This document shows, piece by piece, positions 36,694 through 44,947 of a stretch of 64,000 nucleotides of DNA. The stretch's first letter is position 1. Each line of letters opens with the position of its first letter. Under the pieces are notes generated by a model that had not been told where the DNA came from, made no database searches, and saw only the letters and a list, made by a program, of their open reading frames with translations. This DNA is from Aurantimonas sp. 22II-16-19i (GTDB taxonomy: Bacteria > Pseudomonadota > Alphaproteobacteria > Rhizobiales > Rhizobiaceae). The position numbers and the translations under genes are program-made. Location: contig NZ_AQQS01000004.1 of assembly GCF_002088275.1 (NCBI RefSeq), positions 62,001 to 126,000 of the forward strand, written 5' to 3'.

Positions 36694-38163
36694 CTATCTC
36701 CGCTGGAATTCGGGGCTCATCAGCAGCAAGGCATAGGCCTGGGCGGGGCTCTCGGCCCGCCGGATCGCCTCCCGCGTCGGAGCACTGACGAGGTCTCCCA
36801 GCGCCGCCTCCGTCAGCATCTGCGGATCCTCGGGGCGGGTGCGGGCGGCGAGAAATTGAGCGTAGTCGAGCCGGTTGGTCATGGCGTCGGCGGCCAGCCA
36901 GTAGCGCGAATCGCCGGGATAGCCGGCGGGCGAGATCGGCGACCAGGGCAGCTGTCCGAGGATCGTCAGGCCGCGGCGGACGTCGTTGAACTGCGTCGTG
37001 GCGGGGATCGCCCGGAGCGCCGCCCAGACGAATTCCTGCGGTGTCCGCAGCTTGGCGCGGGGCGCCTCCCAGGACGCCGGATCGGTGACCAGCGCCTTCG
37101 CCAGCGCCCCGAGATCGCCGCCGGTCTTCATGTAGACGTCGGCGAGCCGGGCGACGAGACCCTTCGGCGGCTCGTCGGCGACGAAGGACTGGACCAGCTT
37201 GAAGGCGAGATGGCGCGCCGTCGCCGGATGATGCGCCAGATCGGCGATGATGGCGCGAGCCTGGGCCTCGCCCTTCTGCGGATAGCGCTTGCCGAGCACC
37301 GTGACCGGGCCGGGCTCGTGCATGGCGTTGAAGAAGGCGAAGGTGCCGTAGTCCTTGCGCTTCAGGTTGCGCACGATGCCCCAGCCGCTCAGCGCATTGG
37401 CAAGCGCCCGCACGTCGCTCTGATCATAGCCGCCGGCAACGCCGAGCGTGTGCAGCTCCAGCATCTCGCGGCCGTAATTCTCGTTGAGCCCGTAGCGGCC
37501 GTTCTTGCCGAGGCGGCTGTTGGTGCCGGCGGAGAGGAAGTTGTCGAGATAGGACAGCATCGTCGGATGCTGCGAGACCGCCAGCAGCATGTCCTCGAAG
37601 CGGCCGAGCACATGCGGGCGGATCGCCTCGCGCTCATAGGCGCCGACGGTCGCCTTGGTGGTGAAGCTGCGGTCGGCCTCGACGGCGAAGTGGTTCGACC
37701 AGAAGCCGACGAGCCGCTCGAAGAAGCCGATGGGCGCGTCGTTCATCCGGGCGATCAGCGCCTCGAACTCGGCGTTGAAATAGGCCAGATGCGGCCGCTC
37801 CGGCCTTGCCGGCGCCGCTTCGGGCGCGGCGTCCTTGCCGGACCCCATGGCAGCGGGTCGCTCCATCATTCCCGCCGGCATCCCCGCCGGCATCCCCGTC
37901 GGCATACCCGCCGCCATCCCTGCCGCATCGGCGCCGGACTTCTCCATTGCCTGGTTCGCCGCGCGCTGGCGGGCGAAGAACGACTGGACGTCGAAGAGGA
38001 TCTTCCTCGTCGGCGCGAGATCCCGATCGGGGGGACGCTCCGATTCGCCCGCGGCCTCGTCGAGCAGCGCTGCGACGGGATCGGCGCCGAACAGGTCGAC
38101 AGGGCTCGCACGCAGGCCGAGGCCGAAGCGGGTGGCGGCGAGAGCGGGGGAGGGACGTTGCAT
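36694..38163 (-). CDS. DUF1800 domain protein
   Basis: A 489-residue protein of the DUF1800 family, always found with DUF1501 and of unknown function. Typical blocks include RFGLGLRA at the N-terminus, RLVGFWSNHFAV, EREAIRPHVLGRFEDML, LNENYGREMLELHTLGV and the C-terminal YALLLMSPEF. A Gly-Met-Pro-Ala repeat (about residues 81-100) sits in the variable linker after the first helical part; it is encoded by 12-base repeats. No signal peptide is obvious, so it may ride out with the Tat-exported partner; this is inference. Confidence 0.92.
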   Translation of the reverse strand: MQRPSPALAATRFGLGLRASPVDLFGADPVAALLDEAAGESERPPDRDLAPTRKILFDVQSFFARQRAANQAMEKSGADAAGMAAGMPTGMPAGMPAGMMERPAAMGSGKDAAPEAAPARPERPHLAYFNAEFEALIARMNDAPIGFFERLVGFWSNHFAVEADRSFTTKATVGAYEREAIRPHVLGRFEDMLLAVSQHPTMLSYLDNFLSAGTNSRLGKNGRYGLNENYGREMLELHTLGVAGGYDQSDVRALANALSGWGIVRNLKRKDYGTFAFFNAMHEPGPVTVLGKRYPQKGEAQARAIIADLAHHPATARHLAFKLVQSFVADEPPKGLVARLADVYMKTGGDLGALAKALVTDPASWEAPRAKLRTPQEFVWAALRAIPATTQFNDVRRGLTILGQLPWSPISPAGYPGDSRYWLAADAMTNRLDYAQFLAARTRPEDPQMLTEAALGDLVSAPTREAIRRAESPAQAYALLLMSPEFQRR

Positions 38164-38471
38164 GGCGATGGCACTGGCTCGACGACGGGATGCTGCGGGC
38201 TGTTCTCCGGACGCTGCGAGGGCCGGTTCCGGTTGCTCGCCGGGGCGCTATGGTCGGTCCCGCTTATCGAGCCCCAATACGTCCGAAGGATGGCACGGGC
38301 CCCCGCGGGAAAGGCGCGCCGCGCCCTTGGCGGCCCCCTCCCGACATGGGGTGTGCGCCGCCGATCGGCAAATCGTTCCAAGGCCCATTTTTGTTTGCCG
38401 CCGCTTGCGTTAGACGCGGGAGCGGCGAACACGTCGACCAATGGATTCCAGCGATCACCGGGGAGGGCAAC

Positions 38472-39878
38472 ATGGCTGATCCGCAGCATGTCTTGGACGC
38501 GCCCGTGCCCGAACGCACCGGGATCTACGACGAGGACGGCTATCTCGCCGAGGACTTCCTCGACCGCATCAAGGAAGCGATCGCGGCGGAGGACGCCGCC
38601 TTCCTGCGCGAGACCATCGTCCCCTTGCACGAATCCGAGCTCGGCGACGTCCTGCGCAATCTCGGCCACGACGCACGTCAGTCGCTGGTCCGGCTCATGG
38701 GCGACGAGTTCGACTATACCGCGCTGACCGAGGTCGACGAGGCGATCCGCCTGTCGATCATCGACGCGATGCCGAACGAGCGGGTGGCCGAGGCGCTGCG
38801 GGAGCTCGATTCCGACGATGCGGTCTACATTCTGGAGGATCTGGACGAGGAGGACCGCAAGGAGATCCTCGCCAAGCTGCCGTTCCGCGAGCGGCTTCGT
38901 CTGCGGCGCTCGCTCGAATATCCCGAGGAATCCGCCGGCCGGCGCATGCAGACGGAGTTCGTCGCCGTGCCGCCCTACTGGACCGTCGGCCAGACCATCG
39001 ACTACATGCGCGACGAGGAGGACCTGCCGGAATCCTTCGCCCAGATCTTCGTCGTCGATCCGACCTTCAAGCTCCTCGGCGCCGTCGATCTCGACCGGAT
39101 CCTGCGCACCCGCCGTCCCGCCAAGATCGACGAGATCATGCACGAGACGCGCCACGCCATCCCGGCCGAGACGGACCAGGAAGAGGCGGCGCAGATCATC
39201 GAGCAGTACGACCTGCTCTCGGCCGCGGTCGTCGACGAGAACGAACGGCTCGTCGGCATCCTGACGATCGACGACGTCATCGACATCGTCCAGCAGGAGG
39301 CGGAGGAGGACATCCGCCGCATGGCCGGCGTCGGCGACGAGGAGATTTCGGATACCGTCGTCACGGCGGCGCGCTCGCGTTTCCTCTGGCTGTTGATCAA
39401 CCTGGCGACGGCCGTCCTCGCATCCCTGGTGATCGGCCTGTTCGACGCCTCGATCCATGAGATGGTGGCGCTGGCCGTCCTGATGCCGATCGTCGCCTCG
39501 ATGGGCGGCAATGCCGGCACCCAGACCATGACGGTGACAGTGCGGGCGCTCGCCTCCCGCGACATCGACATCTACAATGCCGGGCGCATCGTGCGCAGGG
39601 AGGTGATGATCGGCCTCCTCAACGGGGCGCTGTTCGCCATCGTCATCGGCGTCGTGGCGTCCGTATGGTTCAACGACATCGGGCTCGGCCAGGTCATCGC
39701 CATCGCGATGATCGTCAACATGTTGGCGGCGGCTCTCGCCGGCATCCTCATCCCGCTGGTGCTCGACCATTTCGGCGCCGATCCGGCCATCGCCTCGGGC
39801 ACCTTCGTCACCACCGTCACCGACGTCGTCGGCTTCTTCGCCTTTCTCGGCCTCGCGAGCTGGTGGTTCGGGATCTGA
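38472..39878 (+). CDS. mgtE: Magnesium transporter MgtE
   Basis: Mg2+ channel of 468 residues. Order: superhelical N domain (about 20-130, with ALRELDSDDAVYILEDLDEEDRKEIL), tandem CBS domains (about 140-265), and five membrane helices from about 290, carrying the pore block SMGGNAGTQTMTV. The N and CBS domains sense cytosolic Mg2+ and close the pore. The ATG at 38472 follows GGGGAGGGCAAC. The open frame extends far upstream through GC-rich DNA without family sequence. Confidence 0.96.
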   Translation: MADPQHVLDAPVPERTGIYDEDGYLAEDFLDRIKEAIAAEDAAFLRETIVPLHESELGDVLRNLGHDARQSLVRLMGDEFDYTALTEVDEAIRLSIIDAMPNERVAEALRELDSDDAVYILEDLDEEDRKEILAKLPFRERLRLRRSLEYPEESAGRRMQTEFVAVPPYWTVGQTIDYMRDEEDLPESFAQIFVVDPTFKLLGAVDLDRILRTRRPAKIDEIMHETRHAIPAETDQEEAAQIIEQYDLLSAAVVDENERLVGILTIDDVIDIVQQEAEEDIRRMAGVGDEEISDTVVTAARSRFLWLLINLATAVLASLVIGLFDASIHEMVALAVLMPIVASMGGNAGTQTMTVTVRALASRDIDIYNAGRIVRREVMIGLLNGALFAIVIGVVASVWFNDIGLGQVIAIAMIVNMLAAALAGILIPLVLDHFGADPAIASGTFVTTVTDVVGFFAFLGLASWWFGI

Positions 39879-39887
39879 GGTCTTCGG

Positions 39888-39918
39888 TGGGCGAGCGGCG
39901 AGCGGTGATGCTCGCCCA
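39888..39918 (+). terminator. Possible terminator after mgtE
   Basis: A 9-bp perfect stem (TGGGCGAGC / GCTCGCCCA) with a 13-base loop, 10 bases after the stop. Only TCTGGT follows, so it is a weak candidate. Confidence 0.4.
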
Positions 39919-39958
39919 TCTGGTCCGCGGCGAAGAGGCGCGGTGACTGCGCGAGGGC

Positions 39959-40063
39959 CTAGAGCGGGATGAAATCAGCTTCGATCATCATCCCGCTCAC
40001 TCCTCTTCTGGCCGCATGATCTGTCCCGAAAACCGGTTCCCACTTTTCGGGATCATGCTCTAG
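39959..40063. repeat. Hyphomicrobiales intergenic palindromic repeat (MITE/REP-like)
   Basis: A 105-bp unit bounded by CTAGAGC and GCTCTAG. It contains two hairpins, AGCGGGATGA...TCATCCCGCT and CCCGAAAA...TTTTCGGG, joined by CATGATC sequence. The right half (GCATGATCCCGAAAAGTGGG on the minus strand) is recognised as an abundant intergenic repeat of Rhizobiales genomes. It lies between mgtE and the parE toxin gene. Confidence 0.85.
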
Positions 40064-40071
40064 CGACCGGA

Positions 40072-40365
40072 TCATCCGTCGAGCAGATCCTGCCACTTCC
40101 GTGCGCCATGCACGACGCGGACGATCTCTGCGGCGCCATCCGCCGCCTGGCGGTACAGGATGAGGGAATTGCCTGCGGCAAGGCTGCGGAGACCGCCCCG
40201 CACCTCCGGCCTCGACACGCCCAGGCCGGGCATCTCTCCGAGCCGGCGGCAGCGTCTCAGCATCTTCTCGTACCAGCCGGCGGCGGCCGACGGGCTGTCC
40301 ACCGCGATGAATGAAGCGATCTCTTCGATGTCCATCTCGGCCTGGGGCGTGAGACGGAACGCCAA
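40072..40365 (-). CDS. parE: ParE/RelE-family toxin of a type II toxin-antitoxin pair
   Basis: A 97-residue basic protein of the ParE/RelE superfamily. It shows the family order LTPQAEMDIEEIASFIA (helix 1), GWYEKMLRRCRRL (helix 2), GLGVSRPEVRGGLRSLAAGNSLILYR (central sheet) and IVRVVHGARKWQDLL at the end. ParE toxins inhibit gyrase. The start is a TTG at 40365, three bases after the antitoxin stop, so the pair is coupled. No other start fits. Confidence 0.9.
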   Translation of the reverse strand: MAFRLTPQAEMDIEEIASFIAVDSPSAAAGWYEKMLRRCRRLGEMPGLGVSRPEVRGGLRSLAAGNSLILYRQAADGAAEIVRVVHGARKWQDLLDG

Positions 40366-40368
40366 GAC

Positions 40369-40644
40369 CTAGCTCCGGCCGCACGTCTTGGCGTCGAGCG
40401 AAGCCTTGATCCGGGCGAAAGCCGCTTCTCCGTCTCGGGCGGGGCCACTTGCGACGCCTTCGTCCCACAGCCGTCCCAGTTCCTCGATCGCCTTGTCGCG
40501 CTCGGTTCGCCGGATCTGCCACTGCCGGAGGGCCTCTCGCATCACGTCACTTGCGGAGGCATATTCGCCGCTCCTTACGACCTCGTGCAAAGTGGCGGCC
40601 ATCTCGGGTGTCAGCGCAACGCTGATCGTCTCGGCATCTGCCAT
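40369..40644 (-). CDS. parD: ParD-family antitoxin
   Basis: A 91-residue protein with a ribbon-helix-helix N-terminus (ISVALTPEMAATLHEVVRSGEYASASDVMREAL) and a disordered, charged C-terminus that should wrap the toxin. It precedes parE on the same strand with only three bases between. ParD proteins normally repress their own operon. The ATG at 40644 follows GGAGCAAATTCC. Confidence 0.9.
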   Translation of the reverse strand: MADAETISVALTPEMAATLHEVVRSGEYASASDVMREALRQWQIRRTERDKAIEELGRLWDEGVASGPARDGEAAFARIKASLDAKTCGRS

Positions 40645-40860
40645 GGAATTTGCTCCGGTTTCTCCGACGGTATGAACGATCAGGACCGATGGCAAGGCCG
40701 CCGTCCTGGCAGTGCCGGCATCCGGCAGCGCCGCGCCGACCCCCCGCAACCGGCTCGCGGCCCGGCCACCGCGCAGGGCTGCCGTGCTGCGTCGACATTT
40801 GACTTTTACGTAAGTCGTGACGCATGCATGTTCGGGGGGCACGCTTGCAGCCGGGGAACC

Positions 40861-41262
40861 ATGCGGGAACACTACACGATCACCGAGCTGACGCGCGAAT
40901 TCGGCATTTCGACCCGGACGATCCGCTTCTACGAGGACGAGGGTCTCATCCATCCGATCCGGCGCGGGCGCACGCGGCTGTTCCGACCCTCCGACCGCCA
41001 GCTGTTGCGCAACATCCTGCGCGGCAAGCGGCTGGGCTTCGCGATCTCGGAAATCCGCGAGATCGTCCAGATGTATCGCGAGCCGCCGGGTGAGGCGGGG
41101 CAGCTGCGGGCGATCCTGCGCAAGGTGGCCGAGCGGCGCGCCGAACTCGAGCAGAAGCAGCGCGACATCGACGACATGCTGGGCGAGCTCGAGGCCGCCG
41201 AGGAGGCCTGCCTCACCCGCATGGCCGAACTCGGCGTCGGCCAGACGTCGCGGTCGGGCTGA
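40861..41262 (+). CDS. MerR-family transcriptional regulator (LiuR-like)
   Basis: A 133-residue regulator with the MerR winged helix: YTITELTREFGISTRTIRFYEDEGL (residues 5-29), the LRNILRGKRLGFAISEIREIVQMY segment, and a long C-terminal dimer helix (about 88-120). No metal-binding cysteines characteristic of MerR/CueR are seen; the only cysteine is near the end. It looks like the LiuR type that controls leucine/isovalerate breakdown in proteobacteria, but no liu gene is within the window. The ATG at 40861 follows CCGGGGAACC. A TTTTACGTAA palindrome lies at 40804-40813. Confidence 0.87.
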   Translation: MREHYTITELTREFGISTRTIRFYEDEGLIHPIRRGRTRLFRPSDRQLLRNILRGKRLGFAISEIREIVQMYREPPGEAGQLRAILRKVAERRAELEQKQRDIDDMLGELEAAEEACLTRMAELGVGQTSRSG

Positions 41263-41311
41263 CCTCCCCATTGCGGCGACGCCCCGTCGCGGCGACGCCC
41301 GATCGAAAGCG

Positions 41312-42463
41312 TCAGCCCGCCGGGTCAAAGCTGCAGGCGGTGGTGATCTGCCGGATGCGCGTCAGATCGCCCGGTCCGGCATCGTTCTTCATCAACAGGT
41401 CGAACAGGTCCTCCTCCTTCAGCCGCCGCTCGGCGCAGCCGCAATAGGCGGCGCAGAAGGCCGCGTCCTGGCTGGCGAGGCAGGCCCGGGTGCAGTCGCC
41501 GAGGAAGATCGCGTCGCGGTCCGGCGGCGCGACGAGGGTGAAAAGCGCGACGAGGCCGTAGAGCAGCGGCTGGTGGACGAGATAGATGACCAGCGCATGG
41601 CGGCCGGCGAATTCCAGCGGCCGCAGCCTCGCCAGACTGTCGTTCCAGCCGCGCATCACCGCGACGAAGCCGCGATCCACGGCGAGACGGCCGGCCGAAA
41701 TGCCGATGAGCACCGCGCCGAAGAACGGGAAGATCGGCACGAGGTCGTTCGACAGGGGCATGGTGTCTGAGAACCAGCCGATCCAGGCGAGCCAGCGGCT
41801 GTCGAAGCCGGGAAGGCTGACGAAGACGGGCGCGGCGACGACGAGGATGCCGCAGAGCCCCGTGACGAGGGCCGGCAGCCGCAGGAAGGCGAGGCCGAGG
41901 AGGCTGGCGAGCGCGATGTGCTGGAGGATGCCGAAGAACACGAAGCTGTTGGGCGTCGCGAACAGGGTCGCGACCGTCACCGCCAGCGCACCGGCCGAGA
42001 CCTGCGCCAGCCGCACCAGGAACTTCCGCCAGCGGATCTCGCGGCCATGGGCGAGAACCAGCGAGAACCCGACGAGAAACAGGAAGCTCGAGGCGATGCA
42101 CCTGGCGAAGATCCGCCAGCCGCCCTGTCCCGTCAGCCCCTCGGGCAGATAGGAGAAGTGCTCGAGATCCCAGGTGAAGTGGAAGATCGCCATCGCGACG
42201 ATGGCGAGCGCCCGCGCGATGTCGATGATCGCGATGCGGCCGCGGGCGACGGGATTGTCGCCCGGGCTTGCGGCCGGGACGGTCCCGGCGGCGCCTGCGG
42301 CCGATGGATTGGCGTTCTGTTGCACTTCGACGACCTCTTGTCTCGCGAGGCCTGCCTCTACAGCGTCCGATCGTGTCGGCAAAGCGACGGCGTGCCGCAT
42401 GACGGTGGCGAAGTCGATCCGCTCGTCCCGGGCGGCAACGGCCGGCGCCCCGAACGTCGGCAA
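41312..42463 (-). CDS. DUF1624 / heparan-alpha-glucosaminide N-acetyltransferase-like membrane protein
   Basis: A multi-pass membrane protein of about 383 residues of the DUF1624 (HGSNAT-like acyltransferase) family. The domain begins near residue 75 with RIAIIDIARALAIVAMAIFHF and has about seven hydrophobic segments up to LVIYLVHQPLLYGL. After that the tail is rich in cysteine (CTRACLASQDAAFCAAYCGC), which is typical of alphaproteobacterial members. The start is uncertain: TTG at 42463 has AGGGGAAGC upstream, while the ATG at 42400 has no clear site. The acyl acceptor is unknown. Confidence 0.85.
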   Translation of the reverse strand: MPTFGAPAVAARDERIDFATVMRHAVALPTRSDAVEAGLARQEVVEVQQNANPSAAGAAGTVPAASPGDNPVARGRIAIIDIARALAIVAMAIFHFTWDLEHFSYLPEGLTGQGGWRIFARCIASSFLFLVGFSLVLAHGREIRWRKFLVRLAQVSAGALAVTVATLFATPNSFVFFGILQHIALASLLGLAFLRLPALVTGLCGILVVAAPVFVSLPGFDSRWLAWIGWFSDTMPLSNDLVPIFPFFGAVLIGISAGRLAVDRGFVAVMRGWNDSLARLRPLEFAGRHALVIYLVHQPLLYGLVALFTLVAPPDRDAIFLGDCTRACLASQDAAFCAAYCGCAERRLKEEDLFDLLMKNDAGPGDLTRIRQITTACSFDPAG

Positions 42464-42552
42464 GCTTCCCCTGATGGAACCCGATCGGCCGCGCCTATTT
42501 CTCCTCTCGACAAGCGCCGCGACGGCGCCCGAACGCGCGAGAGAGGCGAATC

Positions 42553-43383
42553 ATGAAGTTCATCGAAGCCGGCACGGCGAGGATCCCGGCCATCGGCCTC
42601 GGCACCTACACGCTGGAGGGGGAGGCCTGCGTCGACATGGTGGCCCGCGCCATCGAGGCCGGCTATCGCCACATCGACACCGCCCGCATGTACGGCAACG
42701 AGCGCGAGGTCGGGGAGGGCATCCGCAAGAGCGGCATCGCCCGCGGCGACATCTTCGTCACGACGAAGATCTGGTGGACCGATCTCGCCGAGAAGGATCT
42801 GAAGGCCGCCGCGGCCGATTCGATCGACAGGATCGGCCTCGGCGCCGTCGACCTCATGCTGATCCACTGGCCGAACCCGGACGTCGCGCTGGAGGAATCC
42901 ATCGACGCCCTCTCGTCGACCGTCGACGACGGGCTGGCGCGACACATCGGCGTCGCCAACTTCACCTCGACACTGCTCGACGAGGCGGCGGCCATGTCGG
43001 ACCATCCGCTGGTCTGCAACCAGGTCGAATATCACCCCTTCCTGCCGCAGGCCCAGGTGCTGGCCGCCTGCCGCCGGCACGACATGGGGCTGGTCGCCTA
43101 TTCGCCGATCGGCCGGGGCGGCGAGGTGCTGAACCACCCGGTGATCCGCTCCGCCGCCGAGCGCCATGGCAAGTCGCCGGCGCAGATCGTGCTGCGATGG
43201 GAGATCGAGCAGGCCGGGGTCGGGGCGATTCCGCGCACGTCCAAGCCCGAGCGCCTGGCCGAGAACCTGCAGATCTTCGACTTCGAGCTCTATGAGGACG
43301 AGCAGGCGGCGATCACGGCGCTGACCCGGCGCAACGAGCGGCTGGTCGATCCCTCCTTCGCGCCGAACTGGGATCGCACCTGA
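42553..43383 (+). CDS. Aldo/keto reductase
   Basis: NADPH-dependent reductase of 276 residues. The AKR catalytic tetrad is complete: Asp42 and Tyr47 (HIDTARMYGNE), Lys72 and His105 (LIHWPNP). The late block IPRTSKPERLAEN binds the cofactor phosphate. It most resembles 2,5-diketo-D-gluconate reductases, but substrates in the family are broad. The stop shares one base with the start of the mechanosensitive channel gene (TGATG), so both are probably translated from one message. Confidence 0.94.
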   Translation: MKFIEAGTARIPAIGLGTYTLEGEACVDMVARAIEAGYRHIDTARMYGNEREVGEGIRKSGIARGDIFVTTKIWWTDLAEKDLKAAAADSIDRIGLGAVDLMLIHWPNPDVALEESIDALSSTVDDGLARHIGVANFTSTLLDEAAAMSDHPLVCNQVEYHPFLPQAQVLAACRRHDMGLVAYSPIGRGGEVLNHPVIRSAAERHGKSPAQIVLRWEIEQAGVGAIPRTSKPERLAENLQIFDFELYEDEQAAITALTRRNERLVDPSFAPNWDRT

Positions 43384-44834
43384 TGGACGGGGCGGCGCTG
43401 CAGAAGCTCGCCGCCGAAGCCGCCGGATGGGCGAATTCGGTCCTCGCCTTCTTCTATCAGCCGTCGTCCCTGGCGCAGTTCGCGGCGATCGCGGCCTGCG
43501 CCCTCGTCGCCTATCTCCTCGACCGCTGGACCCGCGCCCCGATCGAGGCGCAGGCGAGGAAGATCCGCGCCGCCCCGAGCCTGCTGCGCATCATCGTCGC
43601 CATCCGCCGGCGCATGACGCTGGTCTACTTCACCGTCTGCGTCTGGCTGCTGACCCTCGTCGACAGCGCCGCCGGCGGGCCGCGATCCTCGATCATCCGC
43701 GTCGTCTTCAATCTGGCGCTGGCCTATCTCGTCATCACCGTCGCCTCGCGCATCGTGCGCAACCGGCTCGCCGCCCGGATCATCGCCGCCGGCGCCTGGA
43801 TCGTCGCGGCGCTGTCGATCCTCGATCTGGCCGATCCGGTCTCGCGGGTGCTCGACGCGACGGCCATCGACATCGGCAACGCCCGCATCTCGCTGCTCTT
43901 CGTCATCAAGGCCTTCGTCGTCCTCGCCGTCACCCTCTGGCTCGCCTCGATCGCCGGCAACTTCCTCGACACCCGGGTGAAGCGCAGCGAGGAGCTGACG
44001 CCGGCGCTGCGGGTGCTGATCGGCAAGCTGTTGAAGGTCGGCCTGATCTTCGTCGCCTGCGTCGTCGGTCTGGCGGCGGTCGGCGTCGACCTGACGGCGC
44101 TCACCGTCCTCTCCGGCGCCCTCGGCGTCGGCCTCGGCTTCGGCCTGCAGAAGGTGGTCTCCAACTTCATCTCCGGGATCATCATCCTGACCGACCGGTC
44201 GATCAAGCCGGGCGACACGATCTCGCTCGGCGACACCTTCGGCTGGATCCGCGAATTGCGCGCCCGCTTCGTCTCGGTGATTACCCGGGACGGGCGGGAG
44301 TACCTGATCCCGAACGAGGACTTCATCACCAACCAGGTGATCAACTGGTCGTTCTCCAACGACCTCGTGCGGATCGACGTCACCTTCGGCGTCTCCTACG
44401 ATTCCGACCCGCACGAGGTGACCCGGATCGCCAAGGAGGCGACGGCGTCGGTCGGGCGCGTGGTGGCGGAAAAGCCGGCTGTCTGCTGGCTGACGGGCTT
44501 TGGCGATTCGTCGCTGGATTTCGTCCTGCGCTTCTGGATCCGCGATCCGCAGGCGGGCCTCACGAATGTGCGCGGCGAGGTGCTTCTGGCGCTCTGGGAC
44601 GCCTTCAAGGCGAATGGCATCGCCATTCCCTTCCCGCATCGCGAGATCCTCATGAAGACGCCGGTGACGCTGGCGGGGGAGGGCGCTGCTCCGGCCGCTG
44701 CGCCGGATGATCGGACGGGCGAGGCGGCAGCGCCGATCGACGACGGGGACGCAAGCGCCGGGACGAGGACGGCGCGGCGACAATCGGCGCGACCCGCCGG
44801 CCCGGCGAAGACGGCTCCATCCGAGGCGCTCTAG
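43383..44834 (+). CDS. MscS-family mechanosensitive ion channel
   Basis: A 483-residue channel protein with an N-terminal group of membrane helices (about residues 20-210). The MscS pore and upper beta domain follow (TALTVLSGALGVGLGFGLQK, then ISGIIILTDRSIKPGD at about 262-277), and then the alpha/beta vestibule. The Gly/Ala pattern of the pore helix is intact. The last 50 residues are a charged low-complexity tail. It opens on membrane tension in hypo-osmotic shock. It is translationally coupled to the aldo/keto reductase gene, an unexplained pairing. Confidence 0.93.
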   Translation: MDGAALQKLAAEAAGWANSVLAFFYQPSSLAQFAAIAACALVAYLLDRWTRAPIEAQARKIRAAPSLLRIIVAIRRRMTLVYFTVCVWLLTLVDSAAGGPRSSIIRVVFNLALAYLVITVASRIVRNRLAARIIAAGAWIVAALSILDLADPVSRVLDATAIDIGNARISLLFVIKAFVVLAVTLWLASIAGNFLDTRVKRSEELTPALRVLIGKLLKVGLIFVACVVGLAAVGVDLTALTVLSGALGVGLGFGLQKVVSNFISGIIILTDRSIKPGDTISLGDTFGWIRELRARFVSVITRDGREYLIPNEDFITNQVINWSFSNDLVRIDVTFGVSYDSDPHEVTRIAKEATASVGRVVAEKPAVCWLTGFGDSSLDFVLRFWIRDPQAGLTNVRGEVLLALWDAFKANGIAIPFPHREILMKTPVTLAGEGAAPAAAPDDRTGEAAAPIDDGDASAGTRTARRQSARPAGPAKTAPSEAL

Positions 44835-44947
44835 CAACAGCCGCCGCGAAGTCGCATCCCGCCGGTGCATGGGCGGGGCGCGGCGGCTATGGTCGGACCG
44901 CCCCTGCCGGGCGACGAACGCCCGGCCGCCGCCCGGAGTGAAAGATC

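Noticed and set aside
33705-36788. A 1027-codon plus-strand frame over pncB and DUF1501
   Set aside because: It is antisense to two recognised genes; no start site, no domain.
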